Below are positions 36,216-45,497 of a DNA stretch of 56,630 bases, one piece after another. The notes under the pieces were generated by a model that saw only the letters and a program-made list of their open reading frames with translations, was not told where the DNA came from and searched no databases. Position 1 is the first letter of the stretch. Every line of letters starts with the position of its first letter. Both the position numbers and the translations under genes were made by a program. This DNA comes from an uncultured Bacteroidota bacterium (GTDB taxonomy: Bacteria > Bacteroidota > Bacteroidia > Chitinophagales > Chitinophagaceae), in assembly GCA_903929425.1 (NCBI GenBank), contig CAIYUO010000068.1, positions 1 to 56,630 on the forward strand, written 5' to 3'.

Positions 36216-36707
36216 ATGCGATTAATAAAACTGTTAATGTTAAGTTTATTGGTATTAGGATTATTGGTAACTGCAATATCTGCTTTATTTCCATCGACGG
36301 TAATAGTTTCTAGAGCAATTGAAGTAAGTGCAGCACCTGCTCAAATCGAAAAATATGTAAGTAACTTAAATGAATGGGAATTATGGATGAGTGATTGGAA
36401 GGATAATAAGACGGTTTTAAAAGATAGTACCATGTATATAGGTACACAAACAATTAAATTGGTAACGAAAAATGATTCTTCTGTAACTTATTATTGGGTT
36501 GCTACAGGCCAAAGGCCTTATGCCGTTAAGTTTGAATGGATTCCTTTACAAACCGGCATTTATGTAATTCATTGGTCATTTGAGCAACATGTTAAATGGT
36601 ATCCTTGGGAAAAATTCCAGACCTTATTAAATGAAAAAGTGTTAGGCTATAAAATGGAAATGGAACTGGCTAATTTGCGCGACTTACTATTGAAACAAAA
36701 TAATTGA
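36216..36707 (+). CDS. Membrane-anchored SRPBCC (START/Bet v1-like) protein
   Basis: This protein of 163 residues has one N-terminal membrane anchor (LLMLSLLVLGLLVTAISALF). It is followed by a domain opening IVSRAIEVSAAPAQIEKYVSNLNEWELWMSDW, the classical SRPBCC strand-helix start (VERSI-type motif followed by V..WxxW). The hydrophobic ligand, if any, is unknown. The start lies one base after the permease stop, so translation is likely coupled. The stop is 4 bases from the stop of convergent queG. Confidence 0.82.
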   Translation: MRLIKLLMLSLLVLGLLVTAISALFPSTVIVSRAIEVSAAPAQIEKYVSNLNEWELWMSDWKDNKTVLKDSTMYIGTQTIKLVTKNDSSVTYYWVATGQRPYAVKFEWIPLQTGIYVIHWSFEQHVKWYPWEKFQTLLNEKVLGYKMEMELANLRDLLLKQNN

Positions 36708-36711
36708 TAGT

Positions 36712-37656
36712 TTATTTATTTTCCTGCTCTTTCAAAAACTGAATATTCCGTTGAATTCCTTTTAATTTAGATCGCAATAATGGGGATTTTTTAAATCTAG
36801 CTTTAAATGTAGTTTCTTCAATTTGCATCCAATCATCCGATTTCATCTGTAGTAAACCATTTAAGGGTTTAAATTTATTTTCATGATGTGGTTTGCTAAA
36901 ATTGTTCCAAGGGCAAACATCTTGACAAATATCACAACCAAATGCCCATTCTTTAAAGGGGCGGTCTGTTTCAATTGTTTCTTTTTTTAATTCAATCGTT
37001 AAATAGCTAATACAGTGGTTAGCCTCTATTGTTTTATTAGGAAGAATTGCTTGCGTTGGACAAGCGTCAATACATTTTGTACAGCCACCGCAATAGTCTT
37101 TAGGATGTGGGTCGTCATAAATTAAATCCAAGTCAACAATTAAGGTAGCAATAAAAAAGAAGGAACCTGCTTTGTGTCGTATTAGATTACCATTTTTGCC
37201 AATCCATCCTGCACCAGACAATTCCGCCCATGAACGTTCTAAAACAGGAGCGGAATCAACAAATCCTCTACCTTCAATAGGCCCAATCATGGAACGCAAG
37301 GTGTCTAAGAATTCAAATAATTGTTGCCTAATAACTTCGTGATAATCTTCCCCATAAGCATACTTTGCAATTTTGCTTTCCTGCGCTTTTCCCAATTCTA
37401 GGTTTTCGTCAGTGGGGTAATAATTTTTTAAAAATGTAATCACCGATTTTGCACCAGGCACCAATTTGCGCGGATCAATTCTTAGCTCAAAATTATTTTC
37501 CATGTATAGCATATCACCATGATATCCTTTTTCAAGCCACTGCGTTAAGCGCTTTGCATCTTCCGTTAATTCCTTGGCTTTTGCTATTCCACAGTAATCG
37601 AAGCCCATTTGCTCCGCTAATTCCTTAATAAATTGGGTATTTGAAAATTCGTTCAC
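36712..37656 (-). CDS. queG: Epoxyqueuosine reductase
   Basis: This cobalamin and Fe-S enzyme catalyses the last step of queuosine tRNA modification and has 314 residues. Two ferredoxin-like cluster motifs are seen: CGGCTKCIDACP (about 190-201) and CDICQDVCPWN (about 240-250). The N-terminal corrinoid-binding part includes SVITFLKNYYP, KYAYGEDYHEVIR and VDSAPVLERSWAELSGAGWIGKNG. The start is a GTG, supported by a TATTTTTA box exactly 4 bases upstream. The tgt, queA or other queuosine genes are not in the window. Confidence 0.95.
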   Translation of the reverse strand: MNEFSNTQFIKELAEQMGFDYCGIAKAKELTEDAKRLTQWLEKGYHGDMLYMENNFELRIDPRKLVPGAKSVITFLKNYYPTDENLELGKAQESKIAKYAYGEDYHEVIRQQLFEFLDTLRSMIGPIEGRGFVDSAPVLERSWAELSGAGWIGKNGNLIRHKAGSFFFIATLIVDLDLIYDDPHPKDYCGGCTKCIDACPTQAILPNKTIEANHCISYLTIELKKETIETDRPFKEWAFGCDICQDVCPWNNFSKPHHENKFKPLNGLLQMKSDDWMQIEETTFKARFKKSPLLRSKLKGIQRNIQFLKEQENK

Positions 37657-37660
37657 ACTG

Positions 37661-37668
37661 TAAAAATA
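37661..37668 (-). promoter_or_regulatory. TAnnTTTA box 4 bases before queG
   Basis: TATTTTTA on the minus strand is one base off consensus, with a CAGT spacer before the GTG start at 37656. The spacing equals that of other leaderless-looking genes. Confidence 0.4.
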
Positions 37669-37788
37669 GCAGAAAAACCTTGATAGGACTGACTTTTATT
37701 CCGTTTTGACCATAATTAAGTGACAATATAACTTATATCATAGATTGGCGCTTGTTTTGCGCATACCTTTCTATAAATAATCAATATT

Positions 37789-40392
37789 ATGAATTTAAAT
37801 CAATATACTATTAAGGCGCAAGAAGCCATTCAAGCCGCGCAACAATTAGCGTATAATAATCAAAATGTATCCATTGAAACTGCCCATTTATTAAAAGCAA
37901 TTTTAATGGATAAGGACAGCTCAACTGAGTTTCTATTAAAAAAGAATAATGTAAATCCAGGTTTAATATTACAAAAAACGGAGGAGCTAATTCAATTGTT
38001 AGCTAAACAACAAACTGGGGAGCCTGCTGCTAATTTGAGTAGAGACTTAAACGCAGTCATGCTAAAATCAAATGCTACTTTAAAAACATTCGGCGACGAG
38101 TTTGTAACCGTTGAACATTTATTAATTGCCATTTTACAAGTAAATGATGCAGCAGGTAAAATATTAAAAGACGCAGGCTTAACAGAGAAAGGTTTGGTAG
38201 CTGCTATTAAAGAATTGAGAAAGGGGGAAACTATAAATTCGGCAACGCAGGAAACACAATTTCAGGCATTGTCTAAATATGCAAAAAATTTAAATGAATT
38301 AGCCAATAAAGGGAAGCTAGATCCTGTGATTGGTCGTGACGAGGAAATTAGACGCACGTTGCATATACTTTCACGCCGTAGTAAAAATAATCCCATTTTA
38401 GTGGGGGAACCCGGCGTAGGTAAAACTGCCATCGCAGAGGGTTTGGCAATGCGTATTGTGAATGGAGATGTCCCGGAAAACTTAAAAAGTAAAATCATAT
38501 ATGCGTTGGATATGGGTTTGTTAATAGCCGGTGCAAAATATAAGGGTGAATTTGAAGAGCGTTTAAAGGGCGTAGTGAAGGAAGTTGCATCAAGTGATGG
38601 AGAAGTAATTTTATTTATTGACGAGATTCATACATTGGTCGGAGCTGGTGGTGGTGAAGGTGCCATGGATGCAGCTAATATTTTAAAGCCTGCATTAGCG
38701 CGTGGTGAATTGAGGGCGATTGGTGCGACAACCCTTGCAGAGTATCAAAAGTTTTTTGAAAAAGATAAAGCCTTAGAGCGACGCTTTCAAAAAGTAATGA
38801 TTGATGAACCCACAAAGGAAGACGCTATTTCGATTTTAAGAGGATTGAAAGAACGTTATGAAACCCATCACCATGTGCGTATTAAAGACGAGGCGATTAT
38901 TGCTGCAGTTGAATTATCTACAAGATATATTACAGATCGTTTTTTGCCAGATAAGGCCATTGACTTAATTGATGAAAGCGCAGCTAAGCTTCGTTTGGAG
39001 ATGAATTCTATGCCAGAGGAGTTGGATACATTGATGCGCCAAATTCGTCAACTAGAAATTGAAAGAGAAGCAATTAAAAGGGAAAATAACCCCGAGCAGT
39101 TAAAGGCATTGAATGTTGATATCAGTAATTTAATGGTTCAGCAGGATACCTTGAAAGCAAAGTGGACCGAGGAAAAAGACATTGTAGACAAGGTGCAAAA
39201 AGCAAAATCACAAATTGAAAAGCTAAAACAAGAAGCGGAAGTTACAGAAAGAAACGGTGACTACGGTAAGGTTGCAGAAATCAGGTATGGTAAATTAAAA
39301 GAAGCTGAAACCGAATTAGAGGATTGTACAAAACAATTGCAAGAGTTAGGTGTGAGTGGAAAGCGTTTAATGAAAGAAGAAGTGGATGCTGAAGACATTG
39401 CTGAAAATGTTGCAAAAGCTACAGGTATTCCAGTGAGCAAAATGATGCAATCGGAGCGAGAAAAATTAATGCATTTGGAAGGCGAGTTACACAAACGTGT
39501 AATTGGTCAGGAGGAAGCAATAACTGCTGTTTCAGATGCTATTAGAAGAAGTAGGGCTGGATTGCAAGATCCTAAAAAGCCAATTGGCTCCTTTATTTTT
39601 TTAGGAACAACAGGTGTTGGTAAAACTGAGCTAGCTAAAGCATTGGCGGAATATTTATTCGATAATGATACCATGATGACGCGTATTGACATGAGTGAAT
39701 ATCAAGAAAAACATTCGGTTTCAAGACTCGTTGGAGCGCCTCCGGGATATGTGGGTTATGATGAAGGTGGTCAATTAACGGAAGCGGTAAGACGGAAGCC
39801 ATATAGTGTTGTATTGTTAGACGAAATCGAAAAAGCGCATCCTGATGTTTGGAATATTTTATTACAGGTTTTGGATGACGGTCATTTAACCGATAATAAA
39901 GGTCGAACAGTAAACTTTAAAAATACCATTATTATTATGACCTCCAATATTGGAAGCCATATTATTCAAGAGACTTTTGAAGGAGTGACAGATAAAAATT
40001 TGGAATCAAAGGTTGAAAAATCAAAGACCGAAGTGATGGCTTTATTAAAGCAAACCATTCGCCCTGAATTTTTAAATAGGGTTGATGAAATCATTATGTT
40101 TTCACCTTTATTGCAAAAACAAATGGCTTCGATTGTTAAAATACAATTGAATAATTTAAAACATTTAGTGGCTGAAAATGGGATGCAAATTGAGTTTAGT
40201 GATTACTTAGTTGATTATTTATCGGAGCAAGGTTTTGATATGCAATTTGGGGCAAGACCCTTAAAAAGACTCATCCAAAAAATGGTCGTCAACGAGCTGA
40301 GTAAAAAAATACTGAGTGGGGAAATTGACAAAACGAAAAAAGTATTGATTGACATATTTGATGGGGTAATCGTATTCAGAAATGAAGTGTAA
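37789..40392 (+). CDS. clpB: ATP-dependent disaggregase ClpB
   Basis: This Hsp100 chaperone rescues aggregated proteins together with DnaK and has 867 residues. The N domain spans about 1-145. The first AAA module has GEPGVGKTA near 205-213 and [15 protein letters not shown]. The coiled-coil middle domain (about 405-530, including [18 protein letters not shown]) marks it as ClpB rather than ClpA/ClpC. The second AAA module has GTTGVGKTE near 604-612 and [14 protein letters not shown]. There is no ClpP-binding IGF loop. No obvious heat-shock operator such as CIRCE is visible upstream. Confidence 0.97.
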   Translation: MNLNQYTIKAQEAIQAAQQLAYNNQNVSIETAHLLKAILMDKDSSTEFLLKKNNVNPGLILQKTEELIQLLAKQQTGEPAANLSRDLNAVMLKSNATLKTFGDEFVTVEHLLIAILQVNDAAGKILKDAGLTEKGLVAAIKELRKGETINSATQETQFQALSKYAKNLNELANKGKLDPVIGRDEEIRRTLHILSRRSKNNPILVGEPGVGKTAIAEGLAMRIVNGDVPENLKSKIIYALDMGLLIAGAKYKGEFEERLKGVVKEVASSDGEVILFIDEIHTLVGAGGGEGAMDAANILKPALARGELRAIGATTLAEYQKFFEKDKALERRFQKVMIDEPTKEDAISILRGLKERYETHHHVRIKDEAIIAAVELSTRYITDRFLPDKAIDLIDESAAKLRLEMNSMPEELDTLMRQIRQLEIEREAIKRENNPEQLKALNVDISNLMVQQDTLKAKWTEEKDIVDKVQKAKSQIEKLKQEAEVTERNGDYGKVAEIRYGKLKEAETELEDCTKQLQELGVSGKRLMKEEVDAEDIAENVAKATGIPVSKMMQSEREKLMHLEGELHKRVIGQEEAITAVSDAIRRSRAGLQDPKKPIGSFIFLGTTGVGKTELAKALAEYLFDNDTMMTRIDMSEYQEKHSVSRLVGAPPGYVGYDEGGQLTEAVRRKPYSVVLLDEIEKAHPDVWNILLQVLDDGHLTDNKGRTVNFKNTIIIMTSNIGSHIIQETFEGVTDKNLESKVEKSKTEVMALLKQTIRPEFLNRVDEIIMFSPLLQKQMASIVKIQLNNLKHLVAENGMQIEFSDYLVDYLSEQGFDMQFGARPLKRLIQKMVVNELSKKILSGEIDKTKKVLIDIFDGVIVFRNEV

Positions 40393-40415
40393 TTTTTTTG
40401 TATATTTACTTCACT

Positions 40416-41675
40416 ATGAGAAAAAATGACAGAAAAGCAGCCGTTGGATTTATATTTATTACCATCTTAATTGATGTTATAGGTTTTGGAATTATTATTC
40501 CAGTAGTCCCACAGTTATTACAAGACTTTTACCATATTACTGATAGGAGAAATGTTGCAGCCATTGAGGAGCCCTTGTTATATTTAACTTCTATATATGC
40601 AGTAATGCAATTTATATGTGCTCCCATATTTGGAAGTTTAAGTGATCAATATGGACGACGCCCCATTTTATTATTATCCTTATTAGGCTTTGGAATTGAT
40701 TATATTTTTTTGGCGCTTGCTCCTTCAGTAGGCTGGTTATTTATTGGAAGAATGTTTGCTGGTATAACAGGTGCAAGTATTCCAACAGCGGCAGCTTACA
40801 TGGCCGATATTAGTGATGAGAGTAATCGTGCAAAAAACTTTGGTATGATTGGTGCTGCCTTCGGAATTGGATTTATTATTGGGCCATTAATTGGGGGCTT
40901 ACTTGGTCATATAGGATTAAGAGTTCCTTTTTATATGGCTGCATTTTTAGCTTTGGTGAATGCCTTATATGGTTATTTTATTTTACCTGAGTCATTGAGC
41001 CAAGAACATAGAAGGAAGTTTGATATCAAAAAAGCAAACCCAGTAGGCGCCTTAAAAAATTTAAATAAATACCCTGCCGTTTTTGGATTAATTGTAGCTA
41101 TGTTTTTTATTTATATAGCCTCCCATTCGGTTCAAAGTAATTGGAGTTTAGCGAATATGAGTAAGTTTGGATGGGATGCAAGAACCATTGGCATTTCATT
41201 GGGTGTAGTTGGATTATTAGTTGGTTTAGTTCAGGGACTTTTAATTAGAGTAGTGAATCCAAGATTAGGGAATGAAAAGAGTGTTTATATTGGCATTTTA
41301 TTGTCTGCAATTGGATTGATTTTATTTGCTTTTGCATCACAAAGTTGGATGATGTTTGTGTTTTTAATTCCTTATTGTTTAGGGGGAATATCGGGTCCTG
41401 CTTTGCAATCACTCATTTCCATTCATGTTGCCAAAAATGAACAAGGTGAATTGCAAGGATCTTTAACTGGGTTACAAAGTTTAACTGCCATTTTTGGCCC
41501 ACCCTTAATGATATGGCTAACTACTTTTTTCTCTCGTAAAGACAATAGTTTACATATATATTTTCCGGGAGCAGGTTTTTTAGTAGGTGCTGTTTTTATG
41601 CTTATAAGTTCAATCATTGCCTATTTGATGTTAAAAAATGATCCAATCGTAAAAGGACAAGCACCTAAAGCCTAG
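40416..41675 (+). CDS. MFS transporter, TCR/Tet-like (DHA1 family)
   Basis: This 12-helix drug/proton-antiporter-like protein has 419 residues from the ATG at 40416. The helix-1 segment ITILIDVIGFGIIIPVVPQLL, the loop motif GSLSDQYGRRPILLLSL (MFS motif A) and GRMFAGITGASIPTAAAYMAD with GAAFGIGFIIGPLIGGLLG (motif C) place it in the TetA/DHA1 group. Membership does not prove drug export, and the substrate is unknown. It starts 23 bases after clpB on the same strand, with only a weak TATATTTA box before it. Confidence 0.9.
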   Translation: MRKNDRKAAVGFIFITILIDVIGFGIIIPVVPQLLQDFYHITDRRNVAAIEEPLLYLTSIYAVMQFICAPIFGSLSDQYGRRPILLLSLLGFGIDYIFLALAPSVGWLFIGRMFAGITGASIPTAAAYMADISDESNRAKNFGMIGAAFGIGFIIGPLIGGLLGHIGLRVPFYMAAFLALVNALYGYFILPESLSQEHRRKFDIKKANPVGALKNLNKYPAVFGLIVAMFFIYIASHSVQSNWSLANMSKFGWDARTIGISLGVVGLLVGLVQGLLIRVVNPRLGNEKSVYIGILLSAIGLILFAFASQSWMMFVFLIPYCLGGISGPALQSLISIHVAKNEQGELQGSLTGLQSLTAIFGPPLMIWLTTFFSRKDNSLHIYFPGAGFLVGAVFMLISSIIAYLMLKNDPIVKGQAPKA

Positions 41676-41703
41676 TTTTGCCCTTTTAATGGGTATTGCT
41701 TGT

Positions 41704-41711
41704 TATATTTG
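41704..41711 (+). promoter_or_regulatory. TAnnTTTG -7 box for punA
   Basis: TATATTTG matches the consensus exactly, 21 bases before the ATG at 41733. Confidence 0.5.
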
Positions 41712-41732
41712 TGTCCAAATTAAAGGCGCAAT

Positions 41733-42557
41733 ATGACTCAATTAATGACACAGTTACACGAGACAACTAACTTCATTCAGTCTAAGGTAAAAGAGACTGC
41801 AACTACTGCAATCATTTTGGGAAGTGGGCTTGGAAATTTAGCAACAAAAATTGAAGTTGATTTTGAAATACCCTACAAGGACATACCACATTTTCCGGTA
41901 AGCACAGTTGAAGGGCATAAGGGGCGTTTAATTTTAGGTACACTAAATGGAAAGCGTGTTTGGGTTATGGAAGGTCGCTTTCACTTTTATGAAGGATATA
42001 CGCCTGATCAGGTTGTTTACCCAGTGCGTGTGTTGAAACTATTAGGGGTACAAAATTTATTATTATCTAATGCAGCTGGAGGTGTAAATGCTGATTATGC
42101 AGTAGGAGATTTAATGATATTAAGAGATCAGATAAGTTTATTTACTATTAATCCATTAATTGGGAAAAATGAAACTGAATTAGGAACGCGATTCCCTGAC
42201 ATGAGTGAGCCATATGCTGATAATTTTATTCAAAAAGCAAAAGCAATTGCAAATGCGAATGGAATTAAATTACACGAAGGAGTTTATGTTGGGGTTACAG
42301 GTCCAACTTTTGAAACAAGGGCTGAATATAAACTCATTAAAGCGGTGGGAGGCGATGTAGTGGGTATGAGTACTGTTCAAGAAAATATTGCTGCTGTCCA
42401 TTGTGGTATGAAGGTTTTTGCAATTAGTGTAGTGACTGATTTGGGAATTCGTGAGGACAATAATGTAATTACCCATCAGGAGGTATTAGAAGCGGCTAAT
42501 GCAGCAGAACCAAAATTGACTTTAATTTTTAGCGAACTTTTAAAAGAAATCGCTTAA
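41733..42557 (+). CDS. punA: Purine-nucleoside phosphorylase (trimeric type)
   Basis: This enzyme cleaves inosine and guanosine with phosphate in purine salvage and has 274 residues. Diagnostic segments are ILGSGLGNLA (phosphate loop), GRFHFYEGYTPDQVVYPVRV, LLSNAAGGVN, and the purine-binding block YVGVTGPTFETRAEYKL with VGMSTVQEN. It belongs to the mammalian-like trimeric class, not the DeoD hexamer. The putative porin gene follows after 10 bases. Confidence 0.95.
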   Translation: MTQLMTQLHETTNFIQSKVKETATTAIILGSGLGNLATKIEVDFEIPYKDIPHFPVSTVEGHKGRLILGTLNGKRVWVMEGRFHFYEGYTPDQVVYPVRVLKLLGVQNLLLSNAAGGVNADYAVGDLMILRDQISLFTINPLIGKNETELGTRFPDMSEPYADNFIQKAKAIANANGIKLHEGVYVGVTGPTFETRAEYKLIKAVGGDVVGMSTVQENIAAVHCGMKVFAISVVTDLGIREDNNVITHQEVLEAANAAEPKLTLIFSELLKEIA

Positions 42558-42567
42558 TTCAATACGC

Positions 42568-44577
42568 ATGTCCTTGACTTATAAATATTTATTTATAATT
42601 TTTACTGTATGTTTTTTTCATAATAGCGTGGAAGCACAAAATTTTGGACAAGGCATGGGTAGGATGTCAAGTTTCAATAGTTCAAGTCAAGGAAATACAC
42701 AAGCCGACTCTTTAAAAAGAAGGGATAAGAATGCTGACTCTATAACCATATATTACAAGCTTTATAATAGTAATGAAATTCAAAAATTAGATTCAAGTAT
42801 CAATGATTTCTATAAGCATTATCCAATGCCATATACTTCATATCATTTAGGGAATCTCGGTACTGCATCCAAATCATATTTATTTAATTCTGTTAAAGAA
42901 GCAGGTTGGGATGATGGGTTCCATGCATATGACACCTATAATTTTACATTACCAGAAACGCCATTTTATCAAACTACCAGACCTTATACCGAATTTGGTT
43001 ATCTGCTTGGTGGAAAAGGGGAGCAAATGGTGGAGATAAAACATACCCAAAATAAATCCCAGCAATTAAATTTTTCATTTGAATATCGTTTTACGAATGC
43101 ACCTGGAAATTTAAAAAATCAAAAATCTAATTCAAATCAAATGAGAATAACATCTCATTTTCAATCAAAAAGAAAAAGGTATGAGTCTTATTTGACTTTA
43201 TTATTGAATACGACGGGTTCATCAGAAAATGGAGGGTTGATTAATGCGGCATTATTAGATAGCCTCTCGCTAAATAATCCCTATGAGCTTGATACGAGAC
43301 TTGGCATTAGTGGAGCCTCTTTTAGAAATCCATTTAATACTTATATTGCCACTGGTACAACCTATCAAAAAAATACATTTAATTGGCGACAATCCTATGA
43401 TTTTGGTCAAAAAGATTCAATTGTAAAAGATACCATCGTTACGCATTTATTTTATCCAAGACTTCGTTTGCAAAATGATTTTAAAGTACAATCAAGCCAA
43501 TATAAATTTTCGGATGCGAATCCTAATATTATTAATTATGCTCAATATTTTGATTTTACATTAGATTCTATAGCACCCTTTAATTTTACCGACAAGTGGA
43601 ATTATATAAACGACGAATTTAGCATCATTAGCTATCCTGAAAAAATGAATAGTAATCAGTTTTTACAATTAGGTTCAGGATATGATTTACTATATGCAAG
43701 TTATCCCAATCAAAGTAGTTGGAATCAGTATAATATTTATGGCTTTGCAGTATATAAAAACAAAACTAGAAATCAACTTTGGGATTTATTGGCTTCTGGT
43801 AAATTATATTTGAATGGCTATCATGCTGGTGATTATAATGCAAAAGCATCTTTGTCTAGAATGCTAAATAAAAATGGTACTTTTTTGCAAATCTCATTTC
43901 AAAATTTAAATCGCACTCCATCTTCAAATACAATGGGAATAACACAATTCCCAATAGTTGGCTTCGGGTCTATAAAAAAAGAGAATTCAACCATACTCAA
44001 TGGAATGATGGGTAATGAAAAAGCAGGGTGGTCAGGTTCGGCGAGTTATCAAGTAATACAAAATTATCAATATTTTTCAACTGGTTTTCAACCTGTTGTT
44101 TATGGAAATTTAATGAATTATTTAAGAGCTCAAATTGAACATAAAATAAAAATAAGTAAACATTGGAATTGGTATGATCAATTTACTTTGCAAGCGCTTG
44201 ATCCAAATGCACCCGTGCATGTACCATTTTTATTAACAAGACAACGCTTGGCATTTGAAGGAAACTTTTATAAAAACTTAAATTTATCAACTGGATTGGA
44301 AATTATTTATCATACTAATTATAAAGCAGACGCTTACATGCCCTTAACTGGACAATTTTATTTACAAAACAGTTATACTACGCACAACAGACCTACTGCT
44401 AATGCGTATTTGAATTTTATGATTAAAAGGTTTAAAGGTTATGTTAGGTTGGAAAATTTAAATACTTTAATTCCGACTAGCATTAAATATGGTAATGCGT
44501 ATAATTTTACAGCTAAAAATTATCCTGGTACAGGTTTGTGGTTTAGGGTCGGCATTTGGTGGAATTTTATTAATTAA
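42568..44577 (+). CDS. Putative outer-membrane porin (Bacteroidota 'putative porin' family)
   Basis: This exported protein has 669 residues. A signal peptide (core YLFIIFTVCFF, cleavage near VEAQ) precedes a Ser/Asn-rich stretch. A large beta-rich body follows, with many alternating aromatic/polar strands and a closing C-terminal strand ending in FRVGIWWNFIN, as expected for an outer-membrane barrel. The block FYQTTRPYTEFGYLLGGKGEQ followed by HTQNKSQQLNFSFEYR is characteristic of the Bacteroidota putative-porin family. The transported solute is unknown. It lies directly after punA, so nucleoside-related uptake is conceivable but unproven. Confidence 0.8.
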   Translation: MSLTYKYLFIIFTVCFFHNSVEAQNFGQGMGRMSSFNSSSQGNTQADSLKRRDKNADSITIYYKLYNSNEIQKLDSSINDFYKHYPMPYTSYHLGNLGTASKSYLFNSVKEAGWDDGFHAYDTYNFTLPETPFYQTTRPYTEFGYLLGGKGEQMVEIKHTQNKSQQLNFSFEYRFTNAPGNLKNQKSNSNQMRITSHFQSKRKRYESYLTLLLNTTGSSENGGLINAALLDSLSLNNPYELDTRLGISGASFRNPFNTYIATGTTYQKNTFNWRQSYDFGQKDSIVKDTIVTHLFYPRLRLQNDFKVQSSQYKFSDANPNIINYAQYFDFTLDSIAPFNFTDKWNYINDEFSIISYPEKMNSNQFLQLGSGYDLLYASYPNQSSWNQYNIYGFAVYKNKTRNQLWDLLASGKLYLNGYHAGDYNAKASLSRMLNKNGTFLQISFQNLNRTPSSNTMGITQFPIVGFGSIKKENSTILNGMMGNEKAGWSGSASYQVIQNYQYFSTGFQPVVYGNLMNYLRAQIEHKIKISKHWNWYDQFTLQALDPNAPVHVPFLLTRQRLAFEGNFYKNLNLSTGLEIIYHTNYKADAYMPLTGQFYLQNSYTTHNRPTANAYLNFMIKRFKGYVRLENLNTLIPTSIKYGNAYNFTAKNYPGTGLWFRVGIWWNFIN

Positions 44578-44607
44578 TTATCTTTATTAACCTTTAAATT
44601 TTATTTT

Positions 44608-44943
44608 ATGAAAAAAACATTGATCCTAAGTTTATCTTTTTTGGTAATAAGTATTTGCAATTTTGCCCAAGCGCCAACTACTATTAAAGTTTCTGGAAAT
44701 TGCGGTATGTGTAAAAAACATATTGAAAAAGCTGCAAAGGATGCAGGCGCTGCAAGTGCAACATGGGATAAGGTAACTAAATTATTGACAGTTTCTTTTG
44801 ATGCCAGTAAAACAAATACAGATAAAATTGAAACTGCCATTGCAGGTGCAGGTTATGATACTGAACATAAGGAAGCTACACAAGAGGCATATAAAAAATT
44901 AGATGAATGCTGCCAATATGATCGCAAGACTAAAAAGCATTAA
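44608..44943 (+). CDS. Secreted heavy-metal-associated (HMA) domain protein
   Basis: This small periplasmic metal-binding protein has 111 residues. The signal peptide runs to about residue 21 (SLSFLVISICNFAQA). The HMA domain has the metal site GNCGMCKKHIEKAA (Cys32 and Cys35; CGMC in place of the common MxCxxC) and the ferredoxin-like order ending in IETAIAGAGYDTE. A C-terminal CC pair (101-102) and a basic tail follow. It probably binds copper or a similar ion outside the cytoplasm and may feed the efflux system encoded downstream. A terminator follows, so it is transcribed apart from the pump genes. Confidence 0.88.
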   Translation: MKKTLILSLSFLVISICNFAQAPTTIKVSGNCGMCKKHIEKAAKDAGAASATWDKVTKLLTVSFDASKTNTDKIETAIAGAGYDTEHKEATQEAYKKLDECCQYDRKTKKH

Positions 44944-44963
44944 TAACAGTGTAAAATTTATTT

Positions 44964-44991
44964 AAACCTCCCAGTTTTGGGAGGTTTTTTT
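44964..44991 (+). terminator. Rho-independent terminator after the HMA gene
   Basis: The stem AAACCTCCCA / TGGGAGGTTT has a GTTT loop and is followed by a T run. Confidence 0.9.
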
Positions 44992-45035
44992 CTGCATTTA
45001 TGATGGATATCAATGAAGGAAAGGCTAAAATTCAG

Positions 45036-45043
45036 TAACTTTA
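45036..45043 (+). promoter_or_regulatory. TAnnTTTA box 4 bases before the metal-efflux operon
   Basis: TAACTTTA is one base off consensus, with a TACA spacer before the GTG start at 45048. It probably drives the 127-residue protein and the pump genes. Confidence 0.45.
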
Positions 45044-45047
45044 TACA

Positions 45048-45431
45048 GTGAAAAAAGCAATTGTCATATTTTTAATGTCCTTGTATTTGTTGGGAGCAAC
45101 TGAGGCATATCAGTTAATGAAACTGCCTTACTTGTTTGAGCACTATCAAACACATCAGCAATTTGACAAAGGGCTGAGCTTTTCAGCATTTATAGATATG
45201 CATTATTTTGATAATCAAACCTACGATAGTGACTACCAACAAGACATGCAATTGCCTTTTAAGACCTCAAATCGTACTATTTCATTATTGAATTTTGTGA
45301 CCATATTTTCGTCAAAACAGCCCATTACTGCGGCAATATTTTTTGAGTCAAATCAAAATTTTCGCATTTTTGATGAAGGCAAATATGTATCCTTGAATTA
45401 TGGAAATATATTCCAACCTCCGCGTGCTTAG
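45048..45431 (+). CDS. Small secreted protein of metal-efflux operons, function unknown
   Basis: This is a GTG-started 127-residue protein. It has a short signal-like N terminus (KKAIVIFLMSLYLLGATEA) and then LMKLPYLFEHYQTHQQFDKGLSFSAFIDMHYF, followed by DSDYQQDMQLPFK. From memory, this pattern of EH-x2-H, MHY and D-DY-x2-DM-LPFK recurs in small Bacteroidota proteins placed just before CzcA/CusA-type pumps, but I cannot name a characterised member. The His-containing motifs could bind metal, which is an inference. It ends 66 bases before the RND pump gene and likely shares its transcript. Confidence 0.65.
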   Translation: MKKAIVIFLMSLYLLGATEAYQLMKLPYLFEHYQTHQQFDKGLSFSAFIDMHYFDNQTYDSDYQQDMQLPFKTSNRTISLLNFVTIFSSKQPITAAIFFESNQNFRIFDEGKYVSLNYGNIFQPPRA

Positions 45432-45497
45432 TTTTGTTTTTATTTTCATTTAAGCACCATGTGCTTCATTTCATCATTATTTGAATTATAGATTTTT

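Noticed and set aside
37747-37763. Short GCGC...GCGC inverted repeat upstream of clpB, considered as a heat-shock operator
   Set aside because: It is only 4 paired bases and unlike CIRCE (TTAGCACTC-N9-GAGTGCTAA). No HrcA-type or sigma-32-type site was seen.
40416-41675. Tetracycline-resistance interpretation of the DHA1 MFS transporter
   Set aside because: The motifs place it only in the broad TCR/DHA1 group, and there is no TetR-type regulator beside it.
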